A stretch of 64,000 nucleotides of DNA from Arboricoccus pini (GTDB lineage: Bacteria; Pseudomonadota; Alphaproteobacteria; Geminicoccales; Geminicoccaceae). The stretch is taken from positions 62,001-126,000 of the forward strand of contig NZ_FYEH01000006.1 of NCBI RefSeq assembly GCF_900187945.1, written 5' to 3'. The notes under the pieces were generated by a model that was not told the origin of the DNA, did no database searches, and worked only from the letters and a program-made list of their open reading frames with translations. Position numbers and translations under genes: made by a program. This document shows, one piece after another, positions 37,586 to 47,345 of this stretch. How positions within the stretch are numbered: the first letter of the stretch is position 1; the number at the start of each line of letters is the position of its first letter.

Positions 37586-39073
37586 ATGGAGATGCCTGCG
37601 CTTGACCGGGACTCGCTGGCAAAGCGTGATCGCATCGTGGCTGCCCTGCGTGCGATCGTCCCCGGCGAGGGCGTCATCGCCAACGTGACCGAAATGCGGG
37701 CCTATGAATGCGACGCCCTGTCGGCCTACCGGACACTACCGATGGCGGTTGTGCTTCCCGCCAGTGTCCAGCAGGTCTCAGCCATTCTTAAGCTCTGCAA
37801 CGACGAGAAGATCAAGGTCGTGCCCCGCGGCGGCGGCACATCGCTTTCGGGCGGCTCTTTGCCTCTCGGCGACGGCATCGTCCTTGGCATGGGCAAGTTC
37901 AACAAAATCCTCGATGTCGATTTCCAGAATCGCTGTGTGGTCGTCCAACCGGGCGTTACCAATCTCGCCATCACGCGGGCAGTCGAGCATGAAGGTTTCT
38001 ATTACGCTCCCGATCCTTCCTCGCAGATTGCCTGCTCGATCGGAGGTAATGTCGCGGAGAATTCGGGTGGCGTACATTGCCTGAAATACGGCCTGACGAC
38101 CAATAATCTGCTTGGCGTCGAGATGGTACTTCCAGATGGATCCGTCATTCGTCTAGGAGGCCGGCATCTGGACGCGGACGGCTACGACCTGCTCGGTGTG
38201 ATGACCGGATCGGAAGGCCTCTTGGGCGTCGTCACCGAGGTGACGGTTCGAATCTTGAAGAAGCCCGACACGGCTCGCGCCGTCCTGATGGGATTTCCCA
38301 GTAACGAGACCGGCGGCGATACGGTGGCCTCGATCATCGCGGCTGGCATCATCCCGGGTGGCCTCGAGATGATGGACAGACCGGCAATTCATGCCGCCGA
38401 AGACTTTTGCAAAGCTGGCTACCCGAGGGATGTCGAGGCGCTGCTCATTTGTGAGCTTGATGGCACGGCGCAAGAGGTCGATCACCTGATCGACATCGTC
38501 GCCGCCATTGCACGCCAGCATCATGCATCGTTCATCAAGGTGTCGGAGAGCGAAGAAGAGCGAACCCGCTTCTGGGCGGGTCGCAAAGCCGCCTTTCCGG
38601 CTGTCGGCCGCATCTCGCCAGACTATCTCTGCATGGATGGCACCATCCCACGCAGCCAACTGGCCCACGTCCTTAAACGAATGGAGGAAATGAGCGCGCA
38701 TTACGGCCTAAGGGTCGCCAATGTCTTCCATGCTGGGGATGGCAATCTGCACCCCCTCATCTTGTTCGACGCCAACGTTCCCGACGAGTTACGCAAGGCC
38801 GAAGACTTCGGCGCGGACATCCTCAAGCTCTGCGTCGAGGTCGGCGGCGTCCTTACCGGGGAGCACGGAGTAGGGGTGGAAAAACGTGACCTGATGCCCT
38901 CCATGTTCAACGAAAATGAGCTGGCCCAACAGCAGCGACTGAAATGCGCCTTCGACCCTGTCCAAATTCTAAATCCCGGAAAGGTCTTTCCAAAGTTGCA
39001 CCGTTGCGCGGAACTTGGGAGGCTCCACGTCCAGCGGGGCGCCCTGCCCTTTCCGGATCTGCCGCGCTTCTGA
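37586..39073 (+). CDS. FAD-linked oxidase, GlcD-like (glycolate/D-lactate dehydrogenase family)
   Basis: About 495-residue flavoprotein of the VAO family that would oxidise a 2-hydroxy acid. FAD-binding PCMH domain: KVVPRGGGTSLSGGSLPLGDG, VVQPGVTNLAI, IACSIGGNVAENSGGVHCLK and LGVMTGSEGLLGVVTEV. The C-terminal domain ends with FHAGDGNLHPLILFD and LTGEHGVGVEKRDLMPSMF. These match GlcD closely. The start is ATG 37586 with AGGGAG nine bases upstream. The usual glcE and glcF subunits are absent on either side, so it may act alone or with distant partners. Confidence 0.88.
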   Translation: MEMPALDRDSLAKRDRIVAALRAIVPGEGVIANVTEMRAYECDALSAYRTLPMAVVLPASVQQVSAILKLCNDEKIKVVPRGGGTSLSGGSLPLGDGIVLGMGKFNKILDVDFQNRCVVVQPGVTNLAITRAVEHEGFYYAPDPSSQIACSIGGNVAENSGGVHCLKYGLTTNNLLGVEMVLPDGSVIRLGGRHLDADGYDLLGVMTGSEGLLGVVTEVTVRILKKPDTARAVLMGFPSNETGGDTVASIIAAGIIPGGLEMMDRPAIHAAEDFCKAGYPRDVEALLICELDGTAQEVDHLIDIVAAIARQHHASFIKVSESEEERTRFWAGRKAAFPAVGRISPDYLCMDGTIPRSQLAHVLKRMEEMSAHYGLRVANVFHAGDGNLHPLILFDANVPDELRKAEDFGADILKLCVEVGGVLTGEHGVGVEKRDLMPSMFNENELAQQQRLKCAFDPVQILNPGKVFPKLHRCAELGRLHVQRGALPFPDLPRF

Positions 39074-39091
39074 CTGCGAGGCATAGGCCCA

Positions 39092-39571
39092 CTAGCTGGG
39101 AGGCATCAGCTTCGCGGTGAGGACTGCTTCCGCGGCCACGCTGCCTTCTACCGTGGCCCGTCCTGCATATTTCCAGACACCCAACCTGTGGCGATCCAGT
39201 GTTACTTCTAGTCTGAGTTGATCTCCGGGACGGACAGGACGACGGAATTTCGCCCCATCCACGCCCATGAAATAGACCCCGCTGCCATTGGCCCACTCGC
39301 CCAAGCTGCGGATCGCCAAGACTGCGGCAGCCTGCGCCATGGCTTCAATGATCATCACCCCCGGCATGATCGGATCGCCGGGGAAATGCCCCATGAAAAA
39401 CGGCTCGTTGAAGGTAACGTTCTTGATACCGGCAGCACTTTCGAAGGCACGCGCATCGACTAGGCGGTCGAGCAACAACATCGGATAGCGATGCGGCAAT
39501 ATCGCCAATATCTCTGCATAACCGACATCGGGCAGCCTAGTGCCATGCGGCAACGGCGTCTTATCCGTCAT
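39092..39571 (-). CDS. fabZ: 3-hydroxyacyl-ACP dehydratase FabZ
   Basis: 159-residue hotdog-fold dehydratase of fatty acid synthesis. ILPHRYPMLLLDR carries the catalytic His; FMGHFPGDPIMPGVMIIEAM carries the catalytic Glu. Normally fabZ stands in ompH-lpxD-fabZ-lpxA-lpxB. Here ompH ends only 40 bases upstream with no lpxD between, and the downstream neighbour is the facing GlcD gene, so lpxA/lpxB are not here either. Confidence 0.94.
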   Translation of the reverse strand: MTDKTPLPHGTRLPDVGYAEILAILPHRYPMLLLDRLVDARAFESAAGIKNVTFNEPFFMGHFPGDPIMPGVMIIEAMAQAAAVLAIRSLGEWANGSGVYFMGVDGAKFRRPVRPGDQLRLEVTLDRHRLGVWKYAGRATVEGSVAAEAVLTAKLMPPS

Positions 39572-39611
39572 TATCTTCTCATCGTCGCTTGGGCCGAGTT
39601 CCGATTAGCGG

Positions 39612-40289
39612 TCAGTTCGCCGTATCGGGAACCTCAACATGGGGCAGTTTCTTGTCGAGAATGGCCAGAACATCCTGGGTCAGGTCAAGGTCTGGCGCGA
39701 AGAGCAAGACCGTCGAGGACGGCAGGACCAAGTTGAAGCCTCGCTGCTTGGCCAGCTCGTCAACGACCTCGATCACCGCCTGACGGACCGTACCAAGTGC
39801 GCGGGCACGCACGGCCTCCAATTGCTGCCGCCGCTCCTGCGACAAACGTTGCGCTTGCTGGACACGCTGCTCAAAATCCCGCCGCTTTTGCGTATAAACC
39901 TCCGGCGCGAGTACACTCCGCTGCCGGGCGATCTCCTTATCGGTATCGTAGAGATGCTGTTCTTCGGCTGACAATTCGTCGAGATAGCTTTTTCGCCGCG
40001 CCTCGACCTGATCATTGATGTCCTTGGCGGCCTTGGCGTCGCTCATCAACCGTTGAAAGTCGACGACAGCCGCCACCGTCGTTGGCATCGGCAGAGCATT
40101 TTGGTCCGCCTTGGCGTCGGGACTTGCAGGCGACGTCGCCGCGTCCTCCGCATTCCCCACATTCGGGATAACGAACAAAGAGGTCGCAAGAGCGAATGCC
40201 GCCGCAGCATGTCCGCGCGCCCAGCGGCCTTCACCGAATCGCCAACATGTGCCGCTTTGGAGAGCCTCGCTCACGTGTTTCGCCGCCAC
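39612..40289 (-). CDS. OmpH/Skp family periplasmic chaperone
   Basis: 225-residue exported chaperone that escorts outer-membrane proteins to BamA. Signal sequence about residues 25-47 (AAAAFALATSLFVIPNVGNA), then AAVVDFQRLMSDAKAAKDI, a long charged helical hairpin (about 90-170, rich in Gln/Arg/Glu) and FNLVLPSSTVLLFAPDLDLT near the end, all typical of Skp/OmpH. The start is a GTG at 40289 behind GAGGGCG, six bases after the bamA stop. Confidence 0.88.
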   Translation of the reverse strand: MAAKHVSEALQSGTCWRFGEGRWARGHAAAAFALATSLFVIPNVGNAEDAATSPASPDAKADQNALPMPTTVAAVVDFQRLMSDAKAAKDINDQVEARRKSYLDELSAEEQHLYDTDKEIARQRSVLAPEVYTQKRRDFEQRVQQAQRLSQERRQQLEAVRARALGTVRQAVIEVVDELAKQRGFNLVLPSSTVLLFAPDLDLTQDVLAILDKKLPHVEVPDTAN

Positions 40290-40295
40290 CGCCCT

Positions 40296-42569
40296 CTAGA
40301 AGCGCGTGCCGAACGACAAGCGGAAGATCTCAGTCTTATCGCCACTATCCTTGACGACAGGCTGGGCAATGTCGATTGCGAGCGGACCCAATGGCGAAAC
40401 CCATGACAGACCCACGCCGGTCGATACGCGGATATTGCCGCTGTCCTCGATACCACCACCATGCAGGTCGGTTTTCGTTAGCGTACCGAAATCAGAGAAG
40501 GCACGGCCGAAGATTCGCAGCTCGTCGGGCAGACCCAAAGGAAAGCGCACTTCCGTGGTGCCAACCCAATAGGCGTTGCCGCCTAGCGCGTCGTCGGTGT
40601 CCTTGTCCCTCGGACCCATGCCCGCATAGTCAAAACCGCGGAAGGTCTGGCCGCCTATGAAGAAGCGGTCAGTCAGGTGGACGTCCGATCCCAGGCCGAA
40701 AATATAGCCGGCACTGGCGCCAAGATTGAGAACCACGTCTGGCACGATTGAATAATACCAGTCAGCCCGGCCCTCATGGCGCAACCAACGATTGTCGCCG
40801 CCGACCCCGGCAACGTCTTCGTCCACTCGGAAATAATAACCTGAAGAGGGAAGGAAAACGGTGTCACGCCGATCATAGGCAAAGCTTTGGCCAGGCCCGG
40901 ACGTCAGTCTTTGACCCTCTTCCCGCTTGATGTAGCGCGACGCGTCGTCATCGACGTTCTTGATCTCGTCGAGCCGCAACGTGTAGCGCACAGTGTGCTT
41001 GAGATATTCTGTCAGCGGATAGGTGGCACGCAGCGTGATGCCCGTCCGATTCTCATCGAAATTGGCCTCGCTTTGATAATTCGTCTGCGAGCGGTAGACG
41101 TCGAAGCCGGCGGCGATTTCCTTGTTAAGGAAATAGGGCTCCGTATAGCTCAGCTGGATGAGCTGGCGACGTCCTGATACCGTGAAATTGGCCGATAGCT
41201 CCCGTCCGGTTCCCAGAAGATTGCGCTCCGAGAGACGGATGTCGCCCAACGGGCCATCGCTTGTCGAAAACCCGGCACCAAAGGAGAGCTCGCCTGTGGA
41301 CTTCTCGGTAACCGCGACATTGATGATGATCCGGTCAGGGGCGCTGCCGGGTGCCGTCGTGACATTTACGGAATCGAAGAAATCGAGATTACGAACGCGC
41401 TGCTGTGAGCGACGCAGGAGGGCCGAGTTGAAGGGATCGCCTTCGGCCAGCCTGAACTCACGCCGGATGACCTCGTCGAGCGTGCGAACATTGCCGGTAA
41501 TGTTGATCTTCTCGACGTAAACTCGGGGACCTTCCTTCACACCGTAGTTGATGCCAATCGTCAGATTGTCACGATCCTGAGTGGTCTGCGGGTCGACCTG
41601 CACGAAGGCGTAACCGAGCTGGCCAAGCCGGTCGGTGATCGACTGCACCGTCGCTTCCACCTCGTCGGCGTTGTAGGTCTTGCCTTCTTTGGTTGTGATC
41701 AGTGACTTCAACTCGTCGACGGGCACATCCGGCACCGAACTCGTAAGGTCAATGGCGCCAAACTTGTAGCGCTGACCCTCCTGCACCGTGAAGGTGATGT
41801 AGAAATCCTTGCCGTCCTGTCCCAGCTCCGCGATCGCCGAGACTACTGTGAAGTCCGCATAGCCTCGTGCCAGATAGAAACGCCGCAGCATTTCCTGGTC
41901 GAAATTCAGCCGATCGGGATCGTAATTGTCGTTCGACGAGAAGAACCGATACCAAGCGCTCTCCTTCGTCGAAATGACCCCACGCAGCGTGTTTGCCGAG
42001 AAGTCCTTGTTACCAACGAAAGAAATCGCCGCCACCCGGGTCATTTCGCCCTCGTCGATCTCGAAGACGAGATCCACGCGATTTTGGTCAAGATCGATGG
42101 TCTTGGGCTCGACCCTCGCCGCATAGCGGCCCTGGCGGCGATACAGATCCAAGATACGCTGGACGGCATCCCGGACGCGCGCCTCGCTGAAGACTACGCG
42201 CGGCCGAAGCTGGATCTCGCTCTCCAGCGTCTTGTCTTCGATACGCTTATTGCCCTCGAAGGCGATGCGATTGATGATCGGATTCTCGACCACGTGTACC
42301 GTCAAGGTCGAGCCGTCCTGACTGATCGAGACATCCTTGAACAGCCCGGTGGCGTAGAGATTCTTCAAGGACTGGTCGAGCGCTGTCGGATCGAAATTAT
42401 CGCCGCGATGAACCGCGAGATAGCTCTCAACGGTCGACTGCTCCACGCGCTGATTGCCCTGCACGGCGATGTTGGCGATCGTCCCACCGCTCGTCTGCGC
42501 CATGGCGGAGACCGTCAGGACGAACGGTATCAGCGTGGCCATCATCAGCCGTGAGATCAACGCCCGCAT
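40296..42569 (-). CDS. bamA: Outer membrane protein assembly factor BamA
   Basis: 757-residue Omp85 protein that inserts beta-barrel proteins into the outer membrane. Signal peptide residues 1-24 (cleavage near SAMAQ/TSGG); five POTRA domains (about 28-425), with repeats such as IANIAVQGNQRVEQSTV, INRIAFEGNKRIEDKTLES and EKINITGNVRTLDEVIRREF; then the 16-strand barrel with QTFRGFDYAGMGPRD (the conserved loop 6 RGF motif) and a C-terminal phenylalanine (FRLSFGTRF). Located between rseP and ompH as usual. Confidence 0.97.
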   Translation of the reverse strand: MRALISRLMMATLIPFVLTVSAMAQTSGGTIANIAVQGNQRVEQSTVESYLAVHRGDNFDPTALDQSLKNLYATGLFKDVSISQDGSTLTVHVVENPIINRIAFEGNKRIEDKTLESEIQLRPRVVFSEARVRDAVQRILDLYRRQGRYAARVEPKTIDLDQNRVDLVFEIDEGEMTRVAAISFVGNKDFSANTLRGVISTKESAWYRFFSSNDNYDPDRLNFDQEMLRRFYLARGYADFTVVSAIAELGQDGKDFYITFTVQEGQRYKFGAIDLTSSVPDVPVDELKSLITTKEGKTYNADEVEATVQSITDRLGQLGYAFVQVDPQTTQDRDNLTIGINYGVKEGPRVYVEKINITGNVRTLDEVIRREFRLAEGDPFNSALLRRSQQRVRNLDFFDSVNVTTAPGSAPDRIIINVAVTEKSTGELSFGAGFSTSDGPLGDIRLSERNLLGTGRELSANFTVSGRRQLIQLSYTEPYFLNKEIAAGFDVYRSQTNYQSEANFDENRTGITLRATYPLTEYLKHTVRYTLRLDEIKNVDDDASRYIKREEGQRLTSGPGQSFAYDRRDTVFLPSSGYYFRVDEDVAGVGGDNRWLRHEGRADWYYSIVPDVVLNLGASAGYIFGLGSDVHLTDRFFIGGQTFRGFDYAGMGPRDKDTDDALGGNAYWVGTTEVRFPLGLPDELRIFGRAFSDFGTLTKTDLHGGGIEDSGNIRVSTGVGLSWVSPLGPLAIDIAQPVVKDSGDKTEIFRLSFGTRF

Positions 42570-42736
42570 TATAAAACCTTCGGCTGCTATTGAGATCCGC
42601 CACTGGATGGCGTGTCGATAGGATCACGTCCTTAACAAATTATCGAGGGAATGCCAGCAGGTCGTTGATCCAGCGAGCGATCTTTAATCATGCGTTGCAA
42701 ATAGACCAAGCAGATCGAACGCCTGTCGTCCAGAGG

Positions 42737-43849
42737 TCAGGAGACGAGTCCCTTGACGAATTCCACCACCCGCAGGTGGATGAGGTCGTTCCATGTAGCA
42801 AAAACCATGAGGGTCAAGACCATCGCCAAACCAATTCGGAAGGCGATCTCCTGGCTACGCTCACCGAGAGGTCGGCCGCGTACGGCCTCGATGGCATACA
42901 TAACGAGATGGCCGCCATCGAGCATGGGCACAGGAAAGAGGTTGATCAGACCAAGATTGATCGAAAGCACGGCCGTGAACCATATGGCCGGGACCAACCC
43001 GTCCTGAGCGATCTGCCCGGACATCTGTGCAATGCGCAATGGTCCGCCCAATTCATCGGTGCCTCGCGAGCCCACGATCATTTGGCCGATCGCCTGCAGC
43101 GTCCCGCCTACCATGCGGCCGATCTCCCCTACCGCCTGAAACGGTGCGGCGAGGGGGTTGCTGCGGACGAATTCGACGCCCGCGCGGCTGACGCCGATCA
43201 GACCGATGCGGTGCACATTGCCGAACCGATCGGTTAACTCCTGCAATTTAGGGACCACCGTCGCCTGCACCGCCTGCCCGCCTCGTTCCAGAGTAAGGAC
43301 CAACGGGACGCCCGCAGCATCCCGCACAATGTCCTGCAGACGCTCGAAGCTGTCGACGGCCTTGCCATCGACGGCGGTAATCCGATCGTTGGGCAAAAGC
43401 CCGGCCGCAGCGGCTGGCCCGTCCTGCTGCACTTCGCCCACGACCGCTGGCGTGAATGGGCGGCCACTGAAAACAAAGAGGAAAGAGAGGACGACGATGG
43501 CGAAAAGAAAATTGAACGCCGGTCCGGCGAACACGACCGCCATGCGCTGTGCCACGCTCTTTGACGGAAAGCTGCCTTCCTGTGCGGCCTTCGCGCGGTC
43601 GATACTGGTGCTGGATGCATCGGCATCGCCGAGCATCTTTACGTAGCCACCCAGGGGGATCAGGCTGAATTTCCACCGTGTGCCGGCCTTGTCGGTACGA
43701 CCGAATATCTCGGGCCCGAAGCCGATCGAGAAGCTCTCGATGCGAACGCCGTTCCGGCGCGCCACCCAGTAATGGCCGTATTCGTGAACGAACACGACAA
43801 CAGAGAGGATGATTAGGAACGGAACGAGATATTGAGCGATCAACGACAA
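42737..43849 (-). CDS. rseP: RIP metalloprotease RseP (site-2 protease family)
   Basis: 370-residue inner-membrane zinc protease that cuts transmembrane substrates such as anti-sigma factors. The first helix carries HEYGHYWVARRNGV (HExxH zinc site); a PDZ domain follows around residues 115-200 (PAVVGEVQQDGPAAAAGLLPNDRITAVDG); the third zinc ligand is in the LFPVPMLDGGHLV segment (NxxPxxxLDGG) near residue 310. It is followed by bamA after about 170 bases. Confidence 0.95.
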   Translation of the reverse strand: MSLIAQYLVPFLIILSVVVFVHEYGHYWVARRNGVRIESFSIGFGPEIFGRTDKAGTRWKFSLIPLGGYVKMLGDADASSTSIDRAKAAQEGSFPSKSVAQRMAVVFAGPAFNFLFAIVVLSFLFVFSGRPFTPAVVGEVQQDGPAAAAGLLPNDRITAVDGKAVDSFERLQDIVRDAAGVPLVLTLERGGQAVQATVVPKLQELTDRFGNVHRIGLIGVSRAGVEFVRSNPLAAPFQAVGEIGRMVGGTLQAIGQMIVGSRGTDELGGPLRIAQMSGQIAQDGLVPAIWFTAVLSINLGLINLFPVPMLDGGHLVMYAIEAVRGRPLGERSQEIAFRIGLAMVLTLMVFATWNDLIHLRVVEFVKGLVS

Positions 43850-44009
43850 AGCATGATCCTCGCGATCGTGACGGCACAGTGCCGGTGTTTAGGCCAAAAT
43901 TACAGGCGAGCGCGATTCTGCCGCATCACGCGACGTGCAGCCCACCATCTCTTTAACGCGAAGCCCTGTTTCGCGCCAGCATGCCCGTGAGCTAATCACA
44001 AATGACGGG

Positions 44010-45212
44010 TCAACCGATGAGCTGCTTTGCCAGGGCGCGACCTTGCTGGTCGGCAAGGGCAACGGCCGCGAGGTCCATCAGGCGCGTGCTTTCGATGTCA
44101 TCAAGCACGCGCTCGCAGATCCGGGCAATGTCGAGAAACCCGATGGCGCCTTGTAAAAAGGCCTCGACGGCGACCTCGTTGGCAGCATTGAGCAGTGCGG
44201 GAGCGGTACCACCTGCTTCCAGGGCCGATCGAGCCAGGCGCAATGCTGGAAAACGTATCGGATCGGGCGGCTCGAATGTGAGATCGCCGATCTCGGCCAG
44301 GTCCAGCCTGGGCGCGCCCGTCGTCAAGCGTTCTGGCCATCCAAGCGTGGACGCGATCGGAATTCGCATGTCCGGAGATCCGAGCTGCGCCAGATGCGAC
44401 CCGTCGACGAATCCCACCATGCTGTGAATGACCGATTGCGGATGAACCAGAACCTCGATCCTCGCCGGGGGCAGACCAAAAAGATGGTGCGCCTCGATGA
44501 TCTCGAATCCCTTGTTCATCATGGTCGCACTATCGATGCTGATCTTTGCGCCCATCGACCAGACGGGATGCGCTAGAGCATCGCTTGGACGCACGTGCGC
44601 CATTTCAGCCAATGAGAGCTGCCGAAAGGGGCCACCTGAAGCTGTAAGGATGAGCTTCTCGACGCCCATGTCGGCGGCCCCATCGCTCTCGCCACGACTG
44701 CCAAGACATTGGAAGATTGCATTATGCTCCGAGTCAACGGGCAGGATAAGGCTGCCATGAGCATGCGCAGCCTTGATCATCAAATCTCCCGCGCAGACGA
44801 TGCTCTCTTTATTGGCCAGCGCCACGAAACTCCCTTGGCGCAACGCGGCCATTGTGGGTTCCAGGCCTGCCGCACCGGTAATTGCCGACATGATCCAATC
44901 GGCCGGCAGGGCTGCCGCGGCGACAACCGCCTCCCTACCAGCTTCGACCTCGATGTCGGAGCCGGCAAGCAGACCCGACAACTCGGCCAGTCGGTCCGGG
45001 TTCGCAATAACCGCCCGTTTAGCACCCAACGCTAGCGCCAGCGCCGCCAACTCGGCTGCTCGATCGCCACCGACAATCGCCTGAACATCATAAAGGTCCG
45101 GTCGCTCGCGAAGGAGAGCGGCGGTGCTCCGACCAATCGATCCCGTTGCCCCCAGGATGGAAACTCGCCTCGGACGATCGGGGAAACGCGCCTCTGTTGC
45201 GGGCCCGGGCAT
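44010..45212 (-). CDS. dxr: 1-deoxy-D-xylulose 5-phosphate reductoisomerase
   Basis: 400-residue NADPH enzyme of the MEP isoprenoid pathway. VSILGATGSIGRSTAALL is the NADPH motif; ALANKESIVCAGDLM and ILPVDSEHNAIFQCL carry catalytic and metal residues; LTASGGPFR, HPVWSMGAKISIDSATMMNKG and IHSMVGFVDGSHLAQLG complete the active site. The start at ATG 45212 overlaps the cdsA stop by one base (TGATG); an in-frame ATG at 45224 is possible. Confidence 0.96.
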   Translation of the reverse strand: MPGPATEARFPDRPRRVSILGATGSIGRSTAALLRERPDLYDVQAIVGGDRAAELAALALALGAKRAVIANPDRLAELSGLLAGSDIEVEAGREAVVAAAALPADWIMSAITGAAGLEPTMAALRQGSFVALANKESIVCAGDLMIKAAHAHGSLILPVDSEHNAIFQCLGSRGESDGAADMGVEKLILTASGGPFRQLSLAEMAHVRPSDALAHPVWSMGAKISIDSATMMNKGFEIIEAHHLFGLPPARIEVLVHPQSVIHSMVGFVDGSHLAQLGSPDMRIPIASTLGWPERLTTGAPRLDLAEIGDLTFEPPDPIRFPALRLARSALEAGGTAPALLNAANEVAVEAFLQGAIGFLDIARICERVLDDIESTRLMDLAAVALADQQGRALAKQLIG

Positions 45213-46042
45213 CAGACAATCCATCCGTTAAGATAGAGCATGAAGCCCAGAGCAAAACACGGCGTGGCAAACAACAGCCCGTCAACCCGGTCCAGGACAC
45301 CGCCATGCCCCGGCAGCAATCGTCCGCTATCCTTGACACCGGCTCGACGTTTCAGCGTTGATTCGAATAGGTCGCCGGCTTGGGCCAGCACCGCCAGGAT
45401 GGCGGCCATGATGGCGCCGGGTAGAAAAGGATGCCCGGTCGCCGCCGACACGCTGCCACCGACAATCGCCGCAAAGACCATGCCGCCGCCGAGACCGGCC
45501 CAGGTCTTGGACGGACTGATCCTTGGCGCCAACTTTGGGCCGCCAATCGCGCGACCGGCAAAATAAGCACCCACATCCGTGGCCCAGATAACGACGAGCA
45601 GCCAGAGCACGGCATCTCTGCCATCAATGTCGACATTGCGCAGCCAGACGAGGCAGACGGCTGAAAGGCCGATATAGACGACACCGAACGCGCAGCGGTG
45701 AACGGAAAGTCCGGGAATAGCCGCAGCCAGACCCGCCGCGGCAACCATGCCTGCGCCGAGGGCGCCGAAGGCGAAGGCAGTTGCTCCCTCCATCATGAAA
45801 ACGATGGCGGCAATAGGTGCAGCAGCCGTAATGAGCCGACTAATGCTTTGAGCTCTTGGTGTCTGCGGACGGGCCAGAACCGCCCACTCTTCCGCCATCA
45901 AGAGCACTGCAACGACGACGAAGATGGCAAAGAACCAGCCGCCGAGAAAGACGTCCGCCAGCGCGATTGCGGCTAGGACAGCGGCAGTCGCAACACGTTT
46001 CTTGAGGACTGGATCAAAACGATCAACGCGCGTCGACGCCAT
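45212..46042 (-). CDS. cdsA: Phosphatidate cytidylyltransferase
   Basis: 276-residue polytopic membrane enzyme forming CDP-diacylglycerol. About seven to eight hydrophobic helices, and the family signature toward the C-terminus: ISPSKTWAGLGGGM and GDLFESTLKRRAGVKDSG then LLPGHGGVLDRVDGL. The start is ATG 46042, overlapping uppS by 20 bases; a longer frame upstream is within uppS and unlikely. dxr follows directly. Confidence 0.95.
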   Translation of the reverse strand: MASTRVDRFDPVLKKRVATAAVLAAIALADVFLGGWFFAIFVVVAVLLMAEEWAVLARPQTPRAQSISRLITAAAPIAAIVFMMEGATAFAFGALGAGMVAAAGLAAAIPGLSVHRCAFGVVYIGLSAVCLVWLRNVDIDGRDAVLWLLVVIWATDVGAYFAGRAIGGPKLAPRISPSKTWAGLGGGMVFAAIVGGSVSAATGHPFLPGAIMAAILAVLAQAGDLFESTLKRRAGVKDSGRLLPGHGGVLDRVDGLLFATPCFALGFMLYLNGWIV

Positions 46043-46772
46043 AACGCCTTTCGCGCCTTGCATAATCGGCCAACGCCAGTTCCAGGTCTTTCTCGCCGAA
46101 ATCGGGCCAGCCGACATCAAGGAAGAGAAATTCAGTGTAGGCCATCTGCCAAAGAAGAAAATTGCTTATGCGGCGCTCGCCGCCCGTCCGGATGAGAAGA
46201 TCAGGATCTGGCAGGCCGCTCGTATGCAGCGCCGATGCCAATGCGTCCTCATTGATCGCCGCTACATCAATCAGTCCCGCTGCTGCCCTTTGCGCCAGTT
46301 GTCGCGCGGCTCGGGCCAACTCGGCACGCGCTCCGTAATTCAACGCCACGACCAGATCCAGGCGGAGATTGCCGCGTGTCCGCTCTTCCGCTCGAGCGAT
46401 CATGTCGAGAATATCGGGGTCAAAGCGTTCGCGTTCGCCGATCATGCGCACACGAACGCCGTTCTCGTGCAGTCGCTCGAGCTCGTTTCGCAGATAGTGG
46501 CGCATGAGGTTCATGAGCTCGCCCACTTCGTCACGCGGTCGACCCCAGTTCTCACTTGAGAACGCGTAGAGCGTGAGATAGCGAATGCCGCGGTCAGCGC
46601 AGGCCTCGACCGTGCGTTGTACCGCCTTGGCTCCCGCGCGATGACCAGCAGCGGCAGGAAGATGCCGCGCCTTCGCCCATCTGCGATTCCCATCCATGAT
46701 GATCGCGAGATGGGTTGGCAGCCGACCCGTTCCCTGGGCGTCGACGGTCCCGATGAGCTTATTGTGCGCCAC
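46023..46772 (-). CDS. uppS: Isoprenyl transferase (undecaprenyl diphosphate synthase)
   Basis: 249-residue cis-prenyltransferase making undecaprenyl diphosphate for cell-wall synthesis. HLAIIMDGNRRWAKARHLP carries the catalytic Asp; GHRAGAKAVQRTVEACADRG and YLTLYAFSSENWGRP follow; DLLIRTGGERRISNFLLWQM and the C-terminal FPD-like WPDFGEKDLELALADY are diagnostic. Ten bases after frr. Confidence 0.96.
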   Translation of the reverse strand: MAHNKLIGTVDAQGTGRLPTHLAIIMDGNRRWAKARHLPAAAGHRAGAKAVQRTVEACADRGIRYLTLYAFSSENWGRPRDEVGELMNLMRHYLRNELERLHENGVRVRMIGERERFDPDILDMIARAEERTRGNLRLDLVVALNYGARAELARAARQLAQRAAAGLIDVAAINEDALASALHTSGLPDPDLLIRTGGERRISNFLLWQMAYTEFLFLDVGWPDFGEKDLELALADYARRERRYGVDAR

Positions 46773-46781
46773 GCTAGCCGA

Positions 46782-47345
46782 TCAAACCGTCAGAATGTCT
46801 TTTTCCTTGCCGGCAGCAAGCTCGTTAATACCACCAATCGTCTTATCCGTGAGTCCTTGGATCTCATCCGCCCAGAGCTTGTGCTCATCCTGGCTCAGAT
46901 CCCCATCTTTCTCCATCTTCTTGAGCGCATCCATGGCATCGCGGCGTACATTACGAACGGCCACGCGCGCCTGCTCGGCATATTTATGCGCTACCTTGAC
47001 GAGTTCGGTCCGCCGCTCCTGCGTCAGCTCCGGCAACGGAACCCTGATAAGGGTTCCTTCCGCCGCCGGATTGAGCCCAAGGCCAGCGCTGCGTATAGCC
47101 TTCTCCACCGCCTTCGCATTATTTCGGTCCCATACCTGGACGGAGAGCATGCGCGGCTCGGGCACATTGATCGTCGCGACTTGGTTGAGCGGCATGTCGG
47201 CGCCATAGACCTCGACCGTTATCGGGTCGAGCAAGCTGGCCGAAGCTCGTCCGGTACGAAGACCCTGCAATTCCTTGCGCAGCACCTCAACCGCACCTTC
47301 CATCCGCTTGCTGTAATCGTCGATCTTGACGTCGCCGTCACTCAT
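46782..47345 (-). CDS. frr: Ribosome recycling factor
   Basis: 187-residue factor that splits post-termination ribosomes with [33 protein letters not shown] (head helix with RTGRAS), [20 protein letters not shown] and [10 protein letters not shown], then [20 protein letters not shown]. The ATG overlaps the pyrH stop by four bases. Confidence 0.96.
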   Translation of the reverse strand: MSDGDVKIDDYSKRMEGAVEVLRKELQGLRTGRASASLLDPITVEVYGADMPLNQVATINVPEPRMLSVQVWDRNNAKAVEKAIRSAGLGLNPAAEGTLIRVPLPELTQERRTELVKVAHKYAEQARVAVRNVRRDAMDALKKMEKDGDLSQDEHKLWADEIQGLTDKTIGGINELAAGKEKDILTV

